Shown in pieces: positions 55,295-64,000 of a stretch of 64,000 bases of DNA. This stretch comes from a virus. Every line of letters begins with the position of its first letter. Position 1 is the first letter of the stretch. Under the pieces are notes generated by a model, which worked only from the letters and a program-made list of their open reading frames with translations, did not search any database and was not told where the DNA came from. The position numbers and the translations under genes were made by a program. The stretch covers positions 62,001 to 126,000 of the IMG/VR virus record IMGVR_UViG_3300018080_000098. The stretch is one strand, 5' to 3'.

Positions 55295-55349
55295 GTGTTT
55301 GCTTTCTTTGTGCCAAAAGCAGTGTTATAAAATAACTTCAAAGCCTTAA
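55295..55349 (-). promoter_or_regulatory. A+T-rich gap with possible promoter
   Basis: A 55-bp gap between the 885-aa gene stop and the 180-aa gene start. The minus strand contains ATTTTATAACA, the same 11-mer found at the stop/start junction near 24190. The TTATTTTATAAC core is close to a symmetric A+T box. I cannot define -35 and -10 elements with confidence. Confidence 0.3.
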
Positions 55350-58007
55350 TTAGATAAATTGTGTTATTGCATCTGTGAGCGCGCCAACTGATACAGGGGC
55401 GCAGCTTTCTTGGGTTGTTACCGTAGTACCGATTTTCAGAGACAGTTCGGACGCATCTTCACCTAGCAGCTCTTTGATGGCTTTGTCGAACTCGTTGAGC
55501 ACGTCTACTTTGGACTCTACACTTTTGGTGATATCCTCCATAACTTCCTTGATGCCTCTAGATATTTCTTGGGAGGTGGTGGTAGCAGTTTTGAGGACGT
55601 CTCCAGTGAAGTCTTCTATTTCTTCGCTTATTTCAGTTGTCTCTGGTTCTGTGGGGAACAAGCTTGCTTGAGGTAGTGTATCGTACACAGCGGAGAGCTC
55701 TTCCGATTCGTTGATGGTGTGTTGGACCTCGTCTGGTGAACACTCGTTGTTGGGGTCTGTTCCTTCTTTGCAGGGGTTAGTCTCACCTTCGAGGTCGATG
55801 CCGAGGATGTCGTCCATGATGGCAGTGATCATGCAGAGGGGTTTCTCGATGATACTAATCATTTTCTCGAAAGCTGTAGTAATAGTCTCGTCGAGGACAG
55901 CGCTGAGCTCTTTAAGGGCATCTCCCAGCAGGGACATGGGGATTGGGATACCACCGATGCTAACGGAGCCTCCTCCGAGGGATGGCGTACTGATGCTTCC
56001 TGTAGCGGCGGAAGCAGCACCCAGCAGGCATTGGGTGAGGTTGTTGTTGACGAGGTTGTCTGCAAGTGACAAGATATTTTGCAGGGTATTCAGAACGGGC
56101 TTTACGAGGCTCATCATGCCATCAATGAGTCGGTCAAACACTCCAGTAGCTGTGGTCACAACGGAAGACAGCGCGCCGAAAGCCGCCTCCACTTTCTTGG
56201 CCACGTCTGGCAGCTCTGGGGAAGGTAGGTTGGCGAGGGCTTCCTGGGCCGTGTTCAGGTTTGAGCTCAGGTAGTCTGGGACCTGGGATATTGTTCCGGT
56301 GGCCAGATTGAGTACGTCTGAGACGGGGGACTCGAGACTGGTTCTCATATTTTTGAGTTGGCGGGCGCAGCCCCTACCTCGAGTGGCCATTTCTTTTGCC
56401 AGGTCTTTGTCTTCTCCTGTTTTGGACAGGTCGATGGCTTGTGCGGCTGCTAAAGATTTCTTGACTTTGGAGCGCATGCCATTCGGGAGTATTTCCTTGT
56501 TGTCTCTGACAATGGATGCTATCTTGCTCTGCTTGTTAGATGGGTCGTTTGCGTCTGGTACGGCAATACCATCTATGTCTTTTTCTAGCAGCTCTACTAT
56601 TTCAGCATCCGTGAACTGGAACTTCGTGAAGAGCTCTGGGTCGTCGATTACTTTGACAACAGGTATTTGAGCGTAGCCCGCGAAGTCTCCCTCATCCAGC
56701 ACAGGGGTTTCTCCTGCGAGGATGTCAGTGAGCATCAGATCTGGGTAGCCCCACACGTACAACTTGTTGTAACTGGAGATGGTGGTTTGTGTTTCTCCAA
56801 GCTCCCCAATCCAGAAGATGTAGCCGTTGAGCTGCGAGATGTCTCCGTTGGTGTAGAGGTCTGCGGTGCTTTGCAGAGATTGGTTGTAGGCACGATACTG
56901 TTCTTGGATGACTGGGGTTGCTACGATTTCTCCACAGACTTCTTCGTATGTATTGACTTCCACGTTTTGCGTGATGAACAGGTGCGGAAGATTGGGGGTC
57001 TCGTTCATTTTTGTGAGAAAGTCTTTAGTCTGCTGGAGGTCGTTTCCTAACAGGGTGTAGAGTTGCCTGATGCCAACGAGGTTGGTTCCTTCTACCAGGA
57101 AAAGCTTTTTGTTAATGATGACGATTTCGTCGTCGGTTGACTCGAGGTAGGCAGCGGCTTCCTCTGCCGACTCCACTACAGGAATATCGATAGCAGTCAT
57201 CAGCTGCTGGTAGGTGTTGTAGCCGAACTGCTTGGCAATGGTGTTAGAAGTATCCTCGGCGTCTTTAACGGGGGTGCCAGCGCCTCCTTCGAGGAAGGTG
57301 TACTCTACGATGTCTGGAGTGTCGACACCACTTCCGACGAGAGTTCCGCTGACCAGATCGGTGACATCTGTGTTGGCGAGCCATTTAGTTAACGTTGCTC
57401 CCATGTTGTACCGAGTAGACACTGCACCATCTACGTCCACCCCTAGCGAGAGTACGATGGTTGTTCCGTTGACACTCGAGGATGGTTCTCTCAAACGGGC
57501 GGTGATGACCCCATTTAAGCCAGCTTCGGTAATGCCGTCGTAGGTGTTGACCAGTATCAGATGAGTGTTGCTGTAGATACGCCATACTGTGTACGCTCTG
57601 AGGACGTTGCTGGAGTCTGTGATTTGAAGTTGGTCTCCTGCGTTTATCTCTGTAGTGAATAGCGTACCGGCCCCGTAGACGTTGGTGTCCCCGTTGGTTA
57701 CGCTAAGCGTTCCAGTGATGGCATCATTCGCGTAGATAGGCCCTTCATAGATGTAGCCGATTTGGATATCGTTTCCATCCCGACCAGGTTCTTTTGCTTT
57801 CCAGAGAACCTTGTTGTTGGCAGTAGAACCGATGGTCACCTCGGCGTAGGATTTCGTAGTAGCATTTATTTTTGTTAGCTCCGTACTCAGATCAGCCAGT
57901 GTGGTTTCACCTTCTGCTTCGATGTCTCGAAGGGATTGGTTGACCTCTTTGAGGGCTTCCGCAATATCGTCTTCGATTGCACAGCCTAGGTAAATGGATG
58001 GAGACAT
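55350..58007 (-). CDS. Large baseplate-region structural protein, 885 aa
   Basis: Virion protein encoded between the spike-like gene and the wedge genes. Residues 1-50 are helical (EALKEVNQSLRDIEAEGE). Residues 55-245 form an insertion-type domain with NNKVLWKAKEPGRDGNDIQI, a motif (nN.v.w.ak.pG..GN.I.v) common in tail sheath and baseplate insertions. A helical part follows (EILPNGMRSKVKKSLAAAQA, RGRGCARQLKNMRTSLES). The C-terminal third is mostly helices with a glycine-rich linker (SLGGGSVSIGGIPIPMSLL) and acidic coiled coil (ESKVDVLNEFDKAIKELLG). It may be the central hub-wedge connector, but it is not assigned to a named family. Confidence 0.6.
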   Translation of the reverse strand: MSPSIYLGCAIEDDIAEALKEVNQSLRDIEAEGETTLADLSTELTKINATTKSYAEVTIGSTANNKVLWKAKEPGRDGNDIQIGYIYEGPIYANDAITGTLSVTNGDTNVYGAGTLFTTEINAGDQLQITDSSNVLRAYTVWRIYSNTHLILVNTYDGITEAGLNGVITARLREPSSSVNGTTIVLSLGVDVDGAVSTRYNMGATLTKWLANTDVTDLVSGTLVGSGVDTPDIVEYTFLEGGAGTPVKDAEDTSNTIAKQFGYNTYQQLMTAIDIPVVESAEEAAAYLESTDDEIVIINKKLFLVEGTNLVGIRQLYTLLGNDLQQTKDFLTKMNETPNLPHLFITQNVEVNTYEEVCGEIVATPVIQEQYRAYNQSLQSTADLYTNGDISQLNGYIFWIGELGETQTTISSYNKLYVWGYPDLMLTDILAGETPVLDEGDFAGYAQIPVVKVIDDPELFTKFQFTDAEIVELLEKDIDGIAVPDANDPSNKQSKIASIVRDNKEILPNGMRSKVKKSLAAAQAIDLSKTGEDKDLAKEMATRGRGCARQLKNMRTSLESPVSDVLNLATGTISQVPDYLSSNLNTAQEALANLPSPELPDVAKKVEAAFGALSSVVTTATGVFDRLIDGMMSLVKPVLNTLQNILSLADNLVNNNLTQCLLGAASAATGSISTPSLGGGSVSIGGIPIPMSLLGDALKELSAVLDETITTAFEKMISIIEKPLCMITAIMDDILGIDLEGETNPCKEGTDPNNECSPDEVQHTINESEELSAVYDTLPQASLFPTEPETTEISEEIEDFTGDVLKTATTTSQEISRGIKEVMEDITKSVESKVDVLNEFDKAIKELLGEDASELSLKIGTTVTTQESCAPVSVGALTDAITQFI

Positions 58008-58012
58008 TGGTA

Positions 58013-59269
58013 TTATCCGCTGGCAAAAACTTGCTTGCTTGGTATTTGGTTAGCTGTAGAGAGGGCACCAGCCAACGCTGTTGCTAGCGCTGCTGCAGCC
58101 ACGCCAATAGGGTTTGGTGCAGGAAAGGTTGCGGTAAGCGCGCTGGTGAGTCCTTGCATGGCACCGAAGGCGGTATTAAACGCAGTAGTTGTGGGCGCTG
58201 CTAGGGCAATAGGTAGCAGCGGTGCTTTACCAAAGTGGGTAATGGGTGCTTTTAGGTGCACTTTAGCGGATTCAACTGTGAACAGTGTAGACGCGTTGAA
58301 CTTGGTAGTTGGTGCGGTAGTGGTGAGAGATGTTCCGTATATGTAGGAGCCTCCTTTAACAAACTTGGTTTTGATATCTTGGGCAGTCAACCGAAGAACG
58401 TTTTTAGCTCCAAGGTCTACTTTGGTTTCTATCGAGGTTGATGTGTTGCTTAATAGGATGTTCAGATTCTGGTCTACCTGATGAAGCAGGTAGCCTGCGG
58501 CTTTGTGGTAAATTTTTTTGTGGTAGCGCAGGTCGAAGTTGGTACTGCTTTGTTTGGTAAACAGCCCGAGCCCGTCTACGATATCGCCTTCCTGGTGTTC
58601 GATGATGGGGACACCCAGTCTGTTGTTGAGCCAGCGACTGTACTCTACGGCGAACTCGGTGGTAGGCAGCTTGATATACTGCTGCATGGAGTTTTTGAAG
58701 ATGGTGTCGGGTCTTTTCACAACACCGAAGCGCTCCTCGTTCGCGACGGTGTAGGGAGGGCTGGTGTGGAGCTTTCGTGCGTAGGTTGGTGCGATGCTGC
58801 GGAGCTCGAGTCTACTTTGGGAGAGCTCCTGGCGGATGGTGCCGCCTCGAGTTTCTACGTCTCCTCCTTTTCCGAGGAAGAGGTAGGCTCTACCGTTGGA
58901 CATCATTTCCATCTCGCCGGGATTGAGAGGACGGTAGAGCTGTTGGTCGGCTTCGAAGCTTGCCACGTTGCTGTCGGGGTCTGATGAGAAATAGCCGACG
59001 ATTGTATTGAGAGGGGTGTCACCTCTTTGGAGGGTGAGCACTTCGGTGCTGGCTTCGGGCATCACACGCATCCAGCTGTTAGGTCCTACATAAGGATGTC
59101 GCACTCCTAGTCTGGTGAAGCCGGTCTCTAGACCCATATCGACTTCGATAGCTTCGAAATCGGGAAGTACCTGCTTGACGACGCCACGGATAGGCAAGCG
59201 TAGGCGTTGCTCTACCTCTTTGTGGCGTCGTGCTTCTGTATGTGCAAGTGTGCTCGCTGGCATTGCCAA
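58013..59269 (-). CDS. Tail spike/puncture-like protein with OB-fold start, 418 aa
   Basis: Probable central spike or hub-spike adaptor. Residues 25-115 read as an OB-fold like the one opening gp5/gpV/VgrG-type spikes (RGVVKQVLPDFEAIEVDMG, RVMPEASTEVLTLQRGDTP, LNTIVGYFSSD). After PLNPGEMEMMSNGRAYLFLG comes a long beta-strand region with LLSNTSTSIETKVDLGAKN and SAKVHLKAPITHFGKAPLLP, a pattern shared by phage needle stalks. The end is helical and Ala-rich (GVAAAALATALAGAL). It lies between the hub/peptidase gene (2 bp) and the 885-aa gene (5 bp), the expected spike position. Confidence 0.7.
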   Translation of the reverse strand: MAMPASTLAHTEARRHKEVEQRLRLPIRGVVKQVLPDFEAIEVDMGLETGFTRLGVRHPYVGPNSWMRVMPEASTEVLTLQRGDTPLNTIVGYFSSDPDSNVASFEADQQLYRPLNPGEMEMMSNGRAYLFLGKGGDVETRGGTIRQELSQSRLELRSIAPTYARKLHTSPPYTVANEERFGVVKRPDTIFKNSMQQYIKLPTTEFAVEYSRWLNNRLGVPIIEHQEGDIVDGLGLFTKQSSTNFDLRYHKKIYHKAAGYLLHQVDQNLNILLSNTSTSIETKVDLGAKNVLRLTAQDIKTKFVKGGSYIYGTSLTTTAPTTKFNASTLFTVESAKVHLKAPITHFGKAPLLPIALAAPTTTAFNTAFGAMQGLTSALTATFPAPNPIGVAAAALATALAGALSTANQIPSKQVFASG

Positions 59270-59271
59270 TC

Positions 59272-62200
59272 CTATCGGATGGGTAGAACTTTATCTCCAC
59301 TGGCGAGCCCCTTCATTGAGCTTCTTCCGCGCTTTGCCTGGTTTCTGAGATATTTCTTCGTTTGTTCGCCAACAAATTTGTTGCTCATCAGCATCTGCAG
59401 CCCCTTTTTAAACTTTTTGCCTCTTCGTGAATATAAAAATCCCTTTCCTTCGTACAAGGCAGCAAGCTCCTTAGCAGGTTTTGCAGCACATTTTTTGAGC
59501 TTTTCTTTATTGTACACGTACCCAGTACTGATTTTGAGGTACTGTCCAGTGAACATGTCGCGCGCTCGCGCTTTCAGTTTACACTTTTTAATCTGTACTT
59601 CTAGCTGGTTTATTCGTTTTTGGCTGAAGCGTTGACAAAATGTAGCCGCCGCATTGTTATATGCAGCGTCTAACCTGGCAAAATTCGCCTGCTCACTCAT
59701 AACCCTGTGGTACTTCTGTACTTTACCGTTAGGTTTTGGTATAAGTAGCTGCGATGGCAAAAAGAAAAATGCCCCGTTCACCCAAACCCATAGCTGCCCC
59801 CTACCTATTCCTTCAGGTGGGACGACAAACTTTTTGTACGTATTCCTTTTTTTATAGTACGCTATAACATCTTTCACTGTAATCTTCTTTTTGCCTTTAA
59901 CCCAACGCCTGATTCCCCGCCTGCGCCAGTATGAATTCCAATAACCTCTAGCTTCTTTGTTCATTGTATTAGGTATTTTGTTTGGGCCTTTCCGTGGATC
60001 TGACCCGGTGTACCCAGTATAAAAAGTGGCCCTGGCCCGTATCTGCGCATCTATGTACTGCTTGTTCGCTGCCAACGTGACTCGTAAAGACTCATCGTCT
60101 GCAGCATTTCCTGTACTTCTATTTCTTACCTGCATACCAAAATGCAAGTGCTCATTCGAAGTCCCACTGTTCCCAGACCAGCAAATCTGTTCACCAGCTC
60201 GCATCAAAGGTTTGTCTGGGCTGCCACGTTTCCAGTTTTTATGCCCACCTAAAGTTTGATCTTTATTCGGTCCCATCCTTCGGATATCGGATAGATGAAT
60301 GTAAGCAAGTTTGACCCAAAGCTTTCCACCATTGTTGAGGGAAATTTGAGTGCTCCCCTCTTTATGCTTTGGCAGTGATGCCCAACCTTCAATATCCAAG
60401 CGTAGCCCACCACTTTGATGTTTACGTTCCAATTTAATACCACTGCGCCACCCACCAAGATTTTTCCATATTACGTAAGGCTCAAAATATATTTTCATAT
60501 AGCCTTTCTTTACTTCTTCCTTGATCCTACCCAGCGCAAACTGTTTAAGCGCTCTTCTACTACTACTCCCCCGACCAATCTTCACCCACGCAATGCGACT
60601 GATTCCCGACTCTCCCCACCTTCCTACTTTCATAGAAGCATGCGCTTTGATCACATCAATAGGAGTAAGACATGGAGTTCCTACACCTGCGGGTAAATCC
60701 CACCCATAATGAGCAGCGTCTCTCCCTCCACGCCCCTTCTTAAATTTTTTCCTGGTTAAGTAAGGGTCCTCATACGCTTCGTAACCGCACCTCTGAAACC
60801 TACGCAAAAATCCAAAGGCTGAATACTCAACCTGCCTACCGGGAGAAGGAATATACTTCCAAGCGTCCCGCATGTACAGAATCGGGTCCCCGGTAGCCCT
60901 CCCAACCTCGACATTCGTTAAGTCGGGTGGGCTTGTTGGATTTGTTTTGACAGGAGACTTAGACCGAATACCCGCTGTAACCGTCTCCACCGCCATCCCG
61001 CGAGGCATCGACATACGACGCATATTGACCGGAGTTGCGTACGCAGCCCCCCATTGCGTCGCTACCGCTGCAGAAAAAGCACTAGCCGTCCGCGCCGCCG
61101 TGGCCAAGTCACCAGAACACCCCGCACCAGTAGTGCTCGCCTTCGTCGCCTTCCCACCACCCTTCGGACCCTCTTTAGGTGTTAGCACCTTGTTCCCATC
61201 CCGCGAAAATAGCCCCGTAAAAAAGTTCGTGTAATTAATCGGCTGCCTAGGCCCACCCGCAATAAACCTAAAAGTTCCATCACGGAACAGCCATCGCGTG
61301 TACGCCAGGTTGGTATCCGTATTACAAGTTCCCAAAGGAGGATTCATCGTATGCGTAACAGATTTCACCAACCCTATCCGCTGCCTTGGTACCAACCAAA
61401 TAGGACGGTTCGGAACAACGTAAGGACGGAACGGCATCGACACCTGCATGCTGTGCGCTTGCCCCAACTGCCGCTGAATGTGGAACAGCGCATATATCTT
61501 CAGCTGGTCAGCCGCCTGCTGCAGCTCAGTCTTAGTGAACTGAACCTTCCCATCTTTCCCCTTTTTCTTTGATACATCACCTGCACCACCCAATCCAGGG
61601 ATCTTGAGATTGATGTTCTCTACCCGCACGCCCAAACGCCGCGCCAAAGTAGTCGCTATGAATACACGCGTCCGAAAAAAGTTCTCATTAAGCGTTCCCT
61701 TCGTTTGGTTCTCGAGCTGCTTGTCTATATGAATACCCTTGACTACCCAAGCTGTAGGTATCTCCTGCGCCTCCTCCGCTATCGTAGCGTCAGACCAATC
61801 ACGACTTAACGTATACGCCTGATGTACGATGTTCCCGAAATCCCGTGGGAACGCATTATAATGAGGGAACTCGAAAACAAAGTCTCCCCACCCATTTATC
61901 CAATACTGGTAATCGATCACCGAGCATATATCATCCAACAACTTCTTCCGTGTCTCGTACACCACATTAAGTGAATTGTGCGTAACCTTCGAAGTGTTCT
62001 TTTGTACAATTGTAGAAGCGCCTGTGCCACCCGCAGGCATCAATAAATGGTAAAAAGCATTCAAAGGAGAAAACGCGCTACCCATATCCGATGTGGTCCC
62101 CTGACCCGCCTCCGTAACCTCTGGGTAGGTTAACGGTCTCCCCATTATACCGAACAAGACTATCCGATTCCACTTGTCCAACAAATGCCTTCCAGGAATA

Positions 62201-64000
62201 TTTTTATATGCTTGCGCTGTATTTCGTTTGTCTGTGTAAGACGCTAGCTTTGTAATGAATCCTCTAAATATAGGTGTCTGCTCACAACACAGATACTCTA
62301 TCGCTTGCTCGAATGACTTCCCCATTAAAGGATGCGGTTGGTCACCCATTTTACTCAAAAGGTCTGCAAAAATCCCAGCGTGCTTCTTCTCGAAGTGAGC
62401 AAACTTCAGCAGTGCGTCCGCTGTGGTGTGTACGCGCTTCGTTTCTTCTTTGCCCTTCTCCGTTGTACGTCGTAGGTGCTGTAGAAAACGTCCTATGCGA
62501 TCTAATCCGACGATTGTCGCAGACCCCTTCACCATGTTCCGCAGCTGCTCCCGCTTCCAGTTCACCCACCGTAGCGCTTCGCTTATATTCACTCCGCGTT
62601 GTTGACCAGTGAATGTGGAGATGTACGCTTGGTAGCTGCCATTAATGTTCTTTTTACTTGGAGTCAGCTGATTGAATATCTGACCCTTTATTTCCTTTGC
62701 TACCCCGTCCGCTTTGTTACTAGCAATAAGGTATGACTGTTCCCACTCGTTCATCCTCGGACCCAGCGCAGCCTCAATCTCGTTCCACTTAGCGACACCC
62801 AAGTTAGGGGATGTTACTGCTTCCACTTGTGTTGCCGGAACCGACCGCTCCCCACGAAAAACTACCCACCAGTCTACCCTAATTTCAGCAAATCCCAACC
62901 GCTTGCGCCAAGAATTTTTCGTGCTAGCACTCGCTGGATTATCCCGCTGCTCCCTCAACTGCTTCTGCCTGTCCTCTGCTCCCTTGATTCGCTCTGCATA
63001 CCACTGCTTCTGAGCAGCGCTAGTAGCCGCCGCCTTTGCAGCGTTCAAATCTGCTATATGTTTTTTCAGAAAAGCCAGGTTTTTTTGTATAATTTCGTAG
63101 TTCTTCGTCTGAATGGGTTTCACGTCTTTGCTGAGCAGACGGTTTCCCATGCTGTATAAATTGTCATTTACATATTTGACGTACGCAGTTAGCCTCTTTC
63201 CATATTCTTTGGTTATCTCTAATGGACCCGATTGCTTTAAATCCGTTGCTTCGGCTGCTGTTATTTTTCCGCTACTACGTGCAGAATCCACCCACTTTTC
63301 CCAACCACTCGTTTTAGTAGATGACGCAAACCGTGCCAATTCACTAGTATTACTACCATAAGCTTTATACTTCATAACTGCCGCATTTAAGTACGCCGCA
63401 GCTACATAATAAATAGATGCGTCTTTGACGAAAACCTGTTTAACTGTCTTCCCGTCTTTGAATGCGTTTTTTGTAAGAGCCTCGTACGCTTTGCGCGCCA
63501 AGTACTTGACCGATGATTTCTCCGCCTTATCCGCAGTAGCTTTAGGAACATTAGCAACGGGAGCTAGCTCTACTTCTAACACCCTTCTAGTTTTCTGAAT
63601 AGACGGCCTTATCTTGCTTGCTTTACCCCTAACCAAATAGGGCTCCCCTACCAGATCGTAGATAGCCATTATATCCTGAAGAACGTACCCAAGTGAATCA
63701 GTAATGTCCTCCGCAATCTTGGACATAGAAACGTCCACTTTGGCTAACACTTGCTTTGCACAAGCATCATTGTAGTCTTCCCCAGCTTTTGAATATTCCC
63801 CTCTACTAATATCGAGCTTACCCTTGCGACCTAAACACGCTTTTGTTTTCCCACCACCGCTCATTTCTTTCGCAGTCCACAAACGATGAAGGTCGATATA
63901 AGTATCTTCTAAATAGAAACCATCACGTCCATAAATATATGGATTACTATTTTTAGCGTAGAGTGCTTGGGTAGAGGAGATAGCGTAGACTTCTTTGAGC
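59272..64000 (-). CDS. Tail hub-like protein with M23 (LytM) peptidase domain, 5' end outside the window
   Basis: The frame is open past the TTG at 63882 to base 64000, coding VYAISSTQALYAKNSNP and YLEDTYIDLHRLW, so the gene begins beyond the window. The first 700 residues are Lys-rich and helical. A hub-like domain holds FRPYVVPNRPIWLVPRQRIG and VKSVTHTMNPPLGTCNTDTN, as in gp27/GpD-type hubs. A zinc peptidase of the M23 family follows: HYGWD (His codon 60709-60711, Asp codon 60697-60699), YIHLSD near 60290 and HLH (60142-60150). About 180 residues separate HxxxD from HxH, against roughly 80 in minimal M23 domains. The enzyme would cut cross-linking peptides of the cell wall during DNA entry. 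The C-terminus is basic. Confidence 0.8.
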   Translation of the reverse strand, partial: LKEVYAISSTQALYAKNSNPYIYGRDGFYLEDTYIDLHRLWTAKEMSGGGKTKACLGRKGKLDISRGEYSKAGEDYNDACAKQVLAKVDVSMSKIAEDITDSLGYVLQDIMAIYDLVGEPYLVRGKASKIRPSIQKTRRVLEVELAPVANVPKATADKAEKSSVKYLARKAYEALTKNAFKDGKTVKQVFVKDASIYYVAAAYLNAAVMKYKAYGSNTSELARFASSTKTSGWEKWVDSARSSGKITAAEATDLKQSGPLEITKEYGKRLTAYVKYVNDNLYSMGNRLLSKDVKPIQTKNYEIIQKNLAFLKKHIADLNAAKAAATSAAQKQWYAERIKGAEDRQKQLREQRDNPASASTKNSWRKRLGFAEIRVDWWVVFRGERSVPATQVEAVTSPNLGVAKWNEIEAALGPRMNEWEQSYLIASNKADGVAKEIKGQIFNQLTPSKKNINGSYQAYISTFTGQQRGVNISEALRWVNWKREQLRNMVKGSATIVGLDRIGRFLQHLRRTTEKGKEETKRVHTTADALLKFAHFEKKHAGIFADLLSKMGDQPHPLMGKSFEQAIEYLCCEQTPIFRGFITKLASYTDKRNTAQAYKNIPGRHLLDKWNRIVLFGIMGRPLTYPEVTEAGQGTTSDMGSAFSPLNAFYHLLMPAGGTGASTIVQKNTSKVTHNSLNVVYETRKKLLDDICSVIDYQYWINGWGDFVFEFPHYNAFPRDFGNIVHQAYTLSRDWSDATIAEEAQEIPTAWVVKGIHIDKQLENQTKGTLNENFFRTRVFIATTLARRLGVRVENINLKIPGLGGAGDVSKKKGKDGKVQFTKTELQQAADQLKIYALFHIQRQLGQAHSMQVSMPFRPYVVPNRPIWLVPRQRIGLVKSVTHTMNPPLGTCNTDTNLAYTRWLFRDGTFRFIAGGPRQPINYTNFFTGLFSRDGNKVLTPKEGPKGGGKATKASTTGAGCSGDLATAARTASAFSAAVATQWGAAYATPVNMRRMSMPRGMAVETVTAGIRSKSPVKTNPTSPPDLTNVEVGRATGDPILYMRDAWKYIPSPGRQVEYSAFGFLRRFQRCGYEAYEDPYLTRKKFKKGRGGRDAAHYGWDLPAGVGTPCLTPIDVIKAHASMKVGRWGESGISRIAWVKIGRGSSSRRALKQFALGRIKEEVKKGYMKIYFEPYVIWKNLGGWRSGIKLERKHQSGGLRLDIEGWASLPKHKEGSTQISLNNGGKLWVKLAYIHLSDIRRMGPNKDQTLGGHKNWKRGSPDKPLMRAGEQICWSGNSGTSNEHLHFGMQVRNRSTGNAADDESLRVTLAANKQYIDAQIRARATFYTGYTGSDPRKGPNKIPNTMNKEARGYWNSYWRRRGIRRWVKGKKKITVKDVIAYYKKRNTYKKFVVPPEGIGRGQLWVWVNGAFFFLPSQLLIPKPNGKVQKYHRVMSEQANFARLDAAYNNAAATFCQRFSQKRINQLEVQIKKCKLKARARDMFTGQYLKISTGYVYNKEKLKKCAAKPAKELAALYEGKGFLYSRRGKKFKKGLQMLMSNKFVGEQTKKYLRNQAKRGRSSMKGLASGDKVLPIR

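Noticed and set aside
63840-63882. TTG at 63882 as true start and GGGKTK as a P-loop
   Set aside because: The frame remains open to the window edge with protein-like sequence, and the short GGGKTK lacks the Walker A spacing and the rest of an ATPase.
1-64000. tRNA genes, insertion sequences, introns, inteins, homing endonucleases or a diversity-generating retroelement
   Set aside because: No gap is large enough for tRNA clusters, and I found no transposase, endonuclease, intein splice motif or reverse transcriptase in any plausible frame.

Overview
The window looks like one piece of a large tailed-bacteriophage genome, most probably a contractile-tailed (myovirus-type) phage of a Gram-negative host. 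Every gene I can support is on the minus strand, genes are packed end to end (many share TAATG/TGATG/ATGA stop-start overlaps), and there is no tRNA, insertion sequence or CRISPR array. Contractile-tail signs are a baseplate J-like wedge protein, a gp25-like wedge protein, an OB-fold spike-like protein and a hub-like protein carrying an M23 peptidase. Gram-negative host signs are a lipoprotein with spanin architecture and a neighbouring single-pass coiled-coil protein. Capsid, terminase, portal, sheath, tube, tape measure and a free endolysin are not in the window, so the genome must be much larger than 64 kb.

Read in the direction of transcription (64000 to 1): (a) 64000-49.8 kb, tail tip and baseplate: hub/M23 peptidase (cut by the window edge), spike, 885-aa baseplate protein, helical 180-aa protein, gp25-like, baseplate J, and two further wedge/fibre-base proteins. 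(b) 49.7-38.1 kb, first adhesin block: a 1810-aa structural protein, two small paralogous coiled-coil proteins behind a putative promoter, a short fibre, and a 930-aa protein with a seven-repeat beta-propeller. (c) 37.9-11.6 kb, main fibre block: about a dozen fibre or fibre-base proteins, including 904-, 1574-, 977- and 1474-aa fibres with internal repeats, a YadA-like beta-roll, a pectate-lyase-like beta-helix and a C1q-like tip, interspersed with small proteins. (d) 11.6-7.3 kb, membrane and lysis-like cluster: patatin-like phospholipase, four-pass membrane protein, holin-like protein, i-spanin-like protein, spanin-like lipoprotein, two small proteins. (e) 7.2-2.0 kb, more virion proteins. 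(f) 1.9 kb to 1, two unknown proteins and the start of a replication gene, a uracil-DNA-glycosylase/DNA polymerase I type fusion.

The fibre block is built from shared parts. One C-terminal beta-module occurs in at least four proteins, a second in three, a docking domain begins three proteins, a jelly-roll-like module occurs in two, and a receptor-tip-like domain ends two fibres of very different length. This points to duplication and shuffling of adhesin parts, and base composition changes sharply inside one fibre gene.

The least explained signals are three tandem hairpins on an exact 30-bp period with an invariant loop between two fibre genes (21732-21815); a 10-bp box CTTGTAAAAT found three times, each just upstream of a gene start; a fibre gene whose reading frame continues past a single TGA into the next gene; and a phospholipase next to a lysis-like cluster that has no endolysin.
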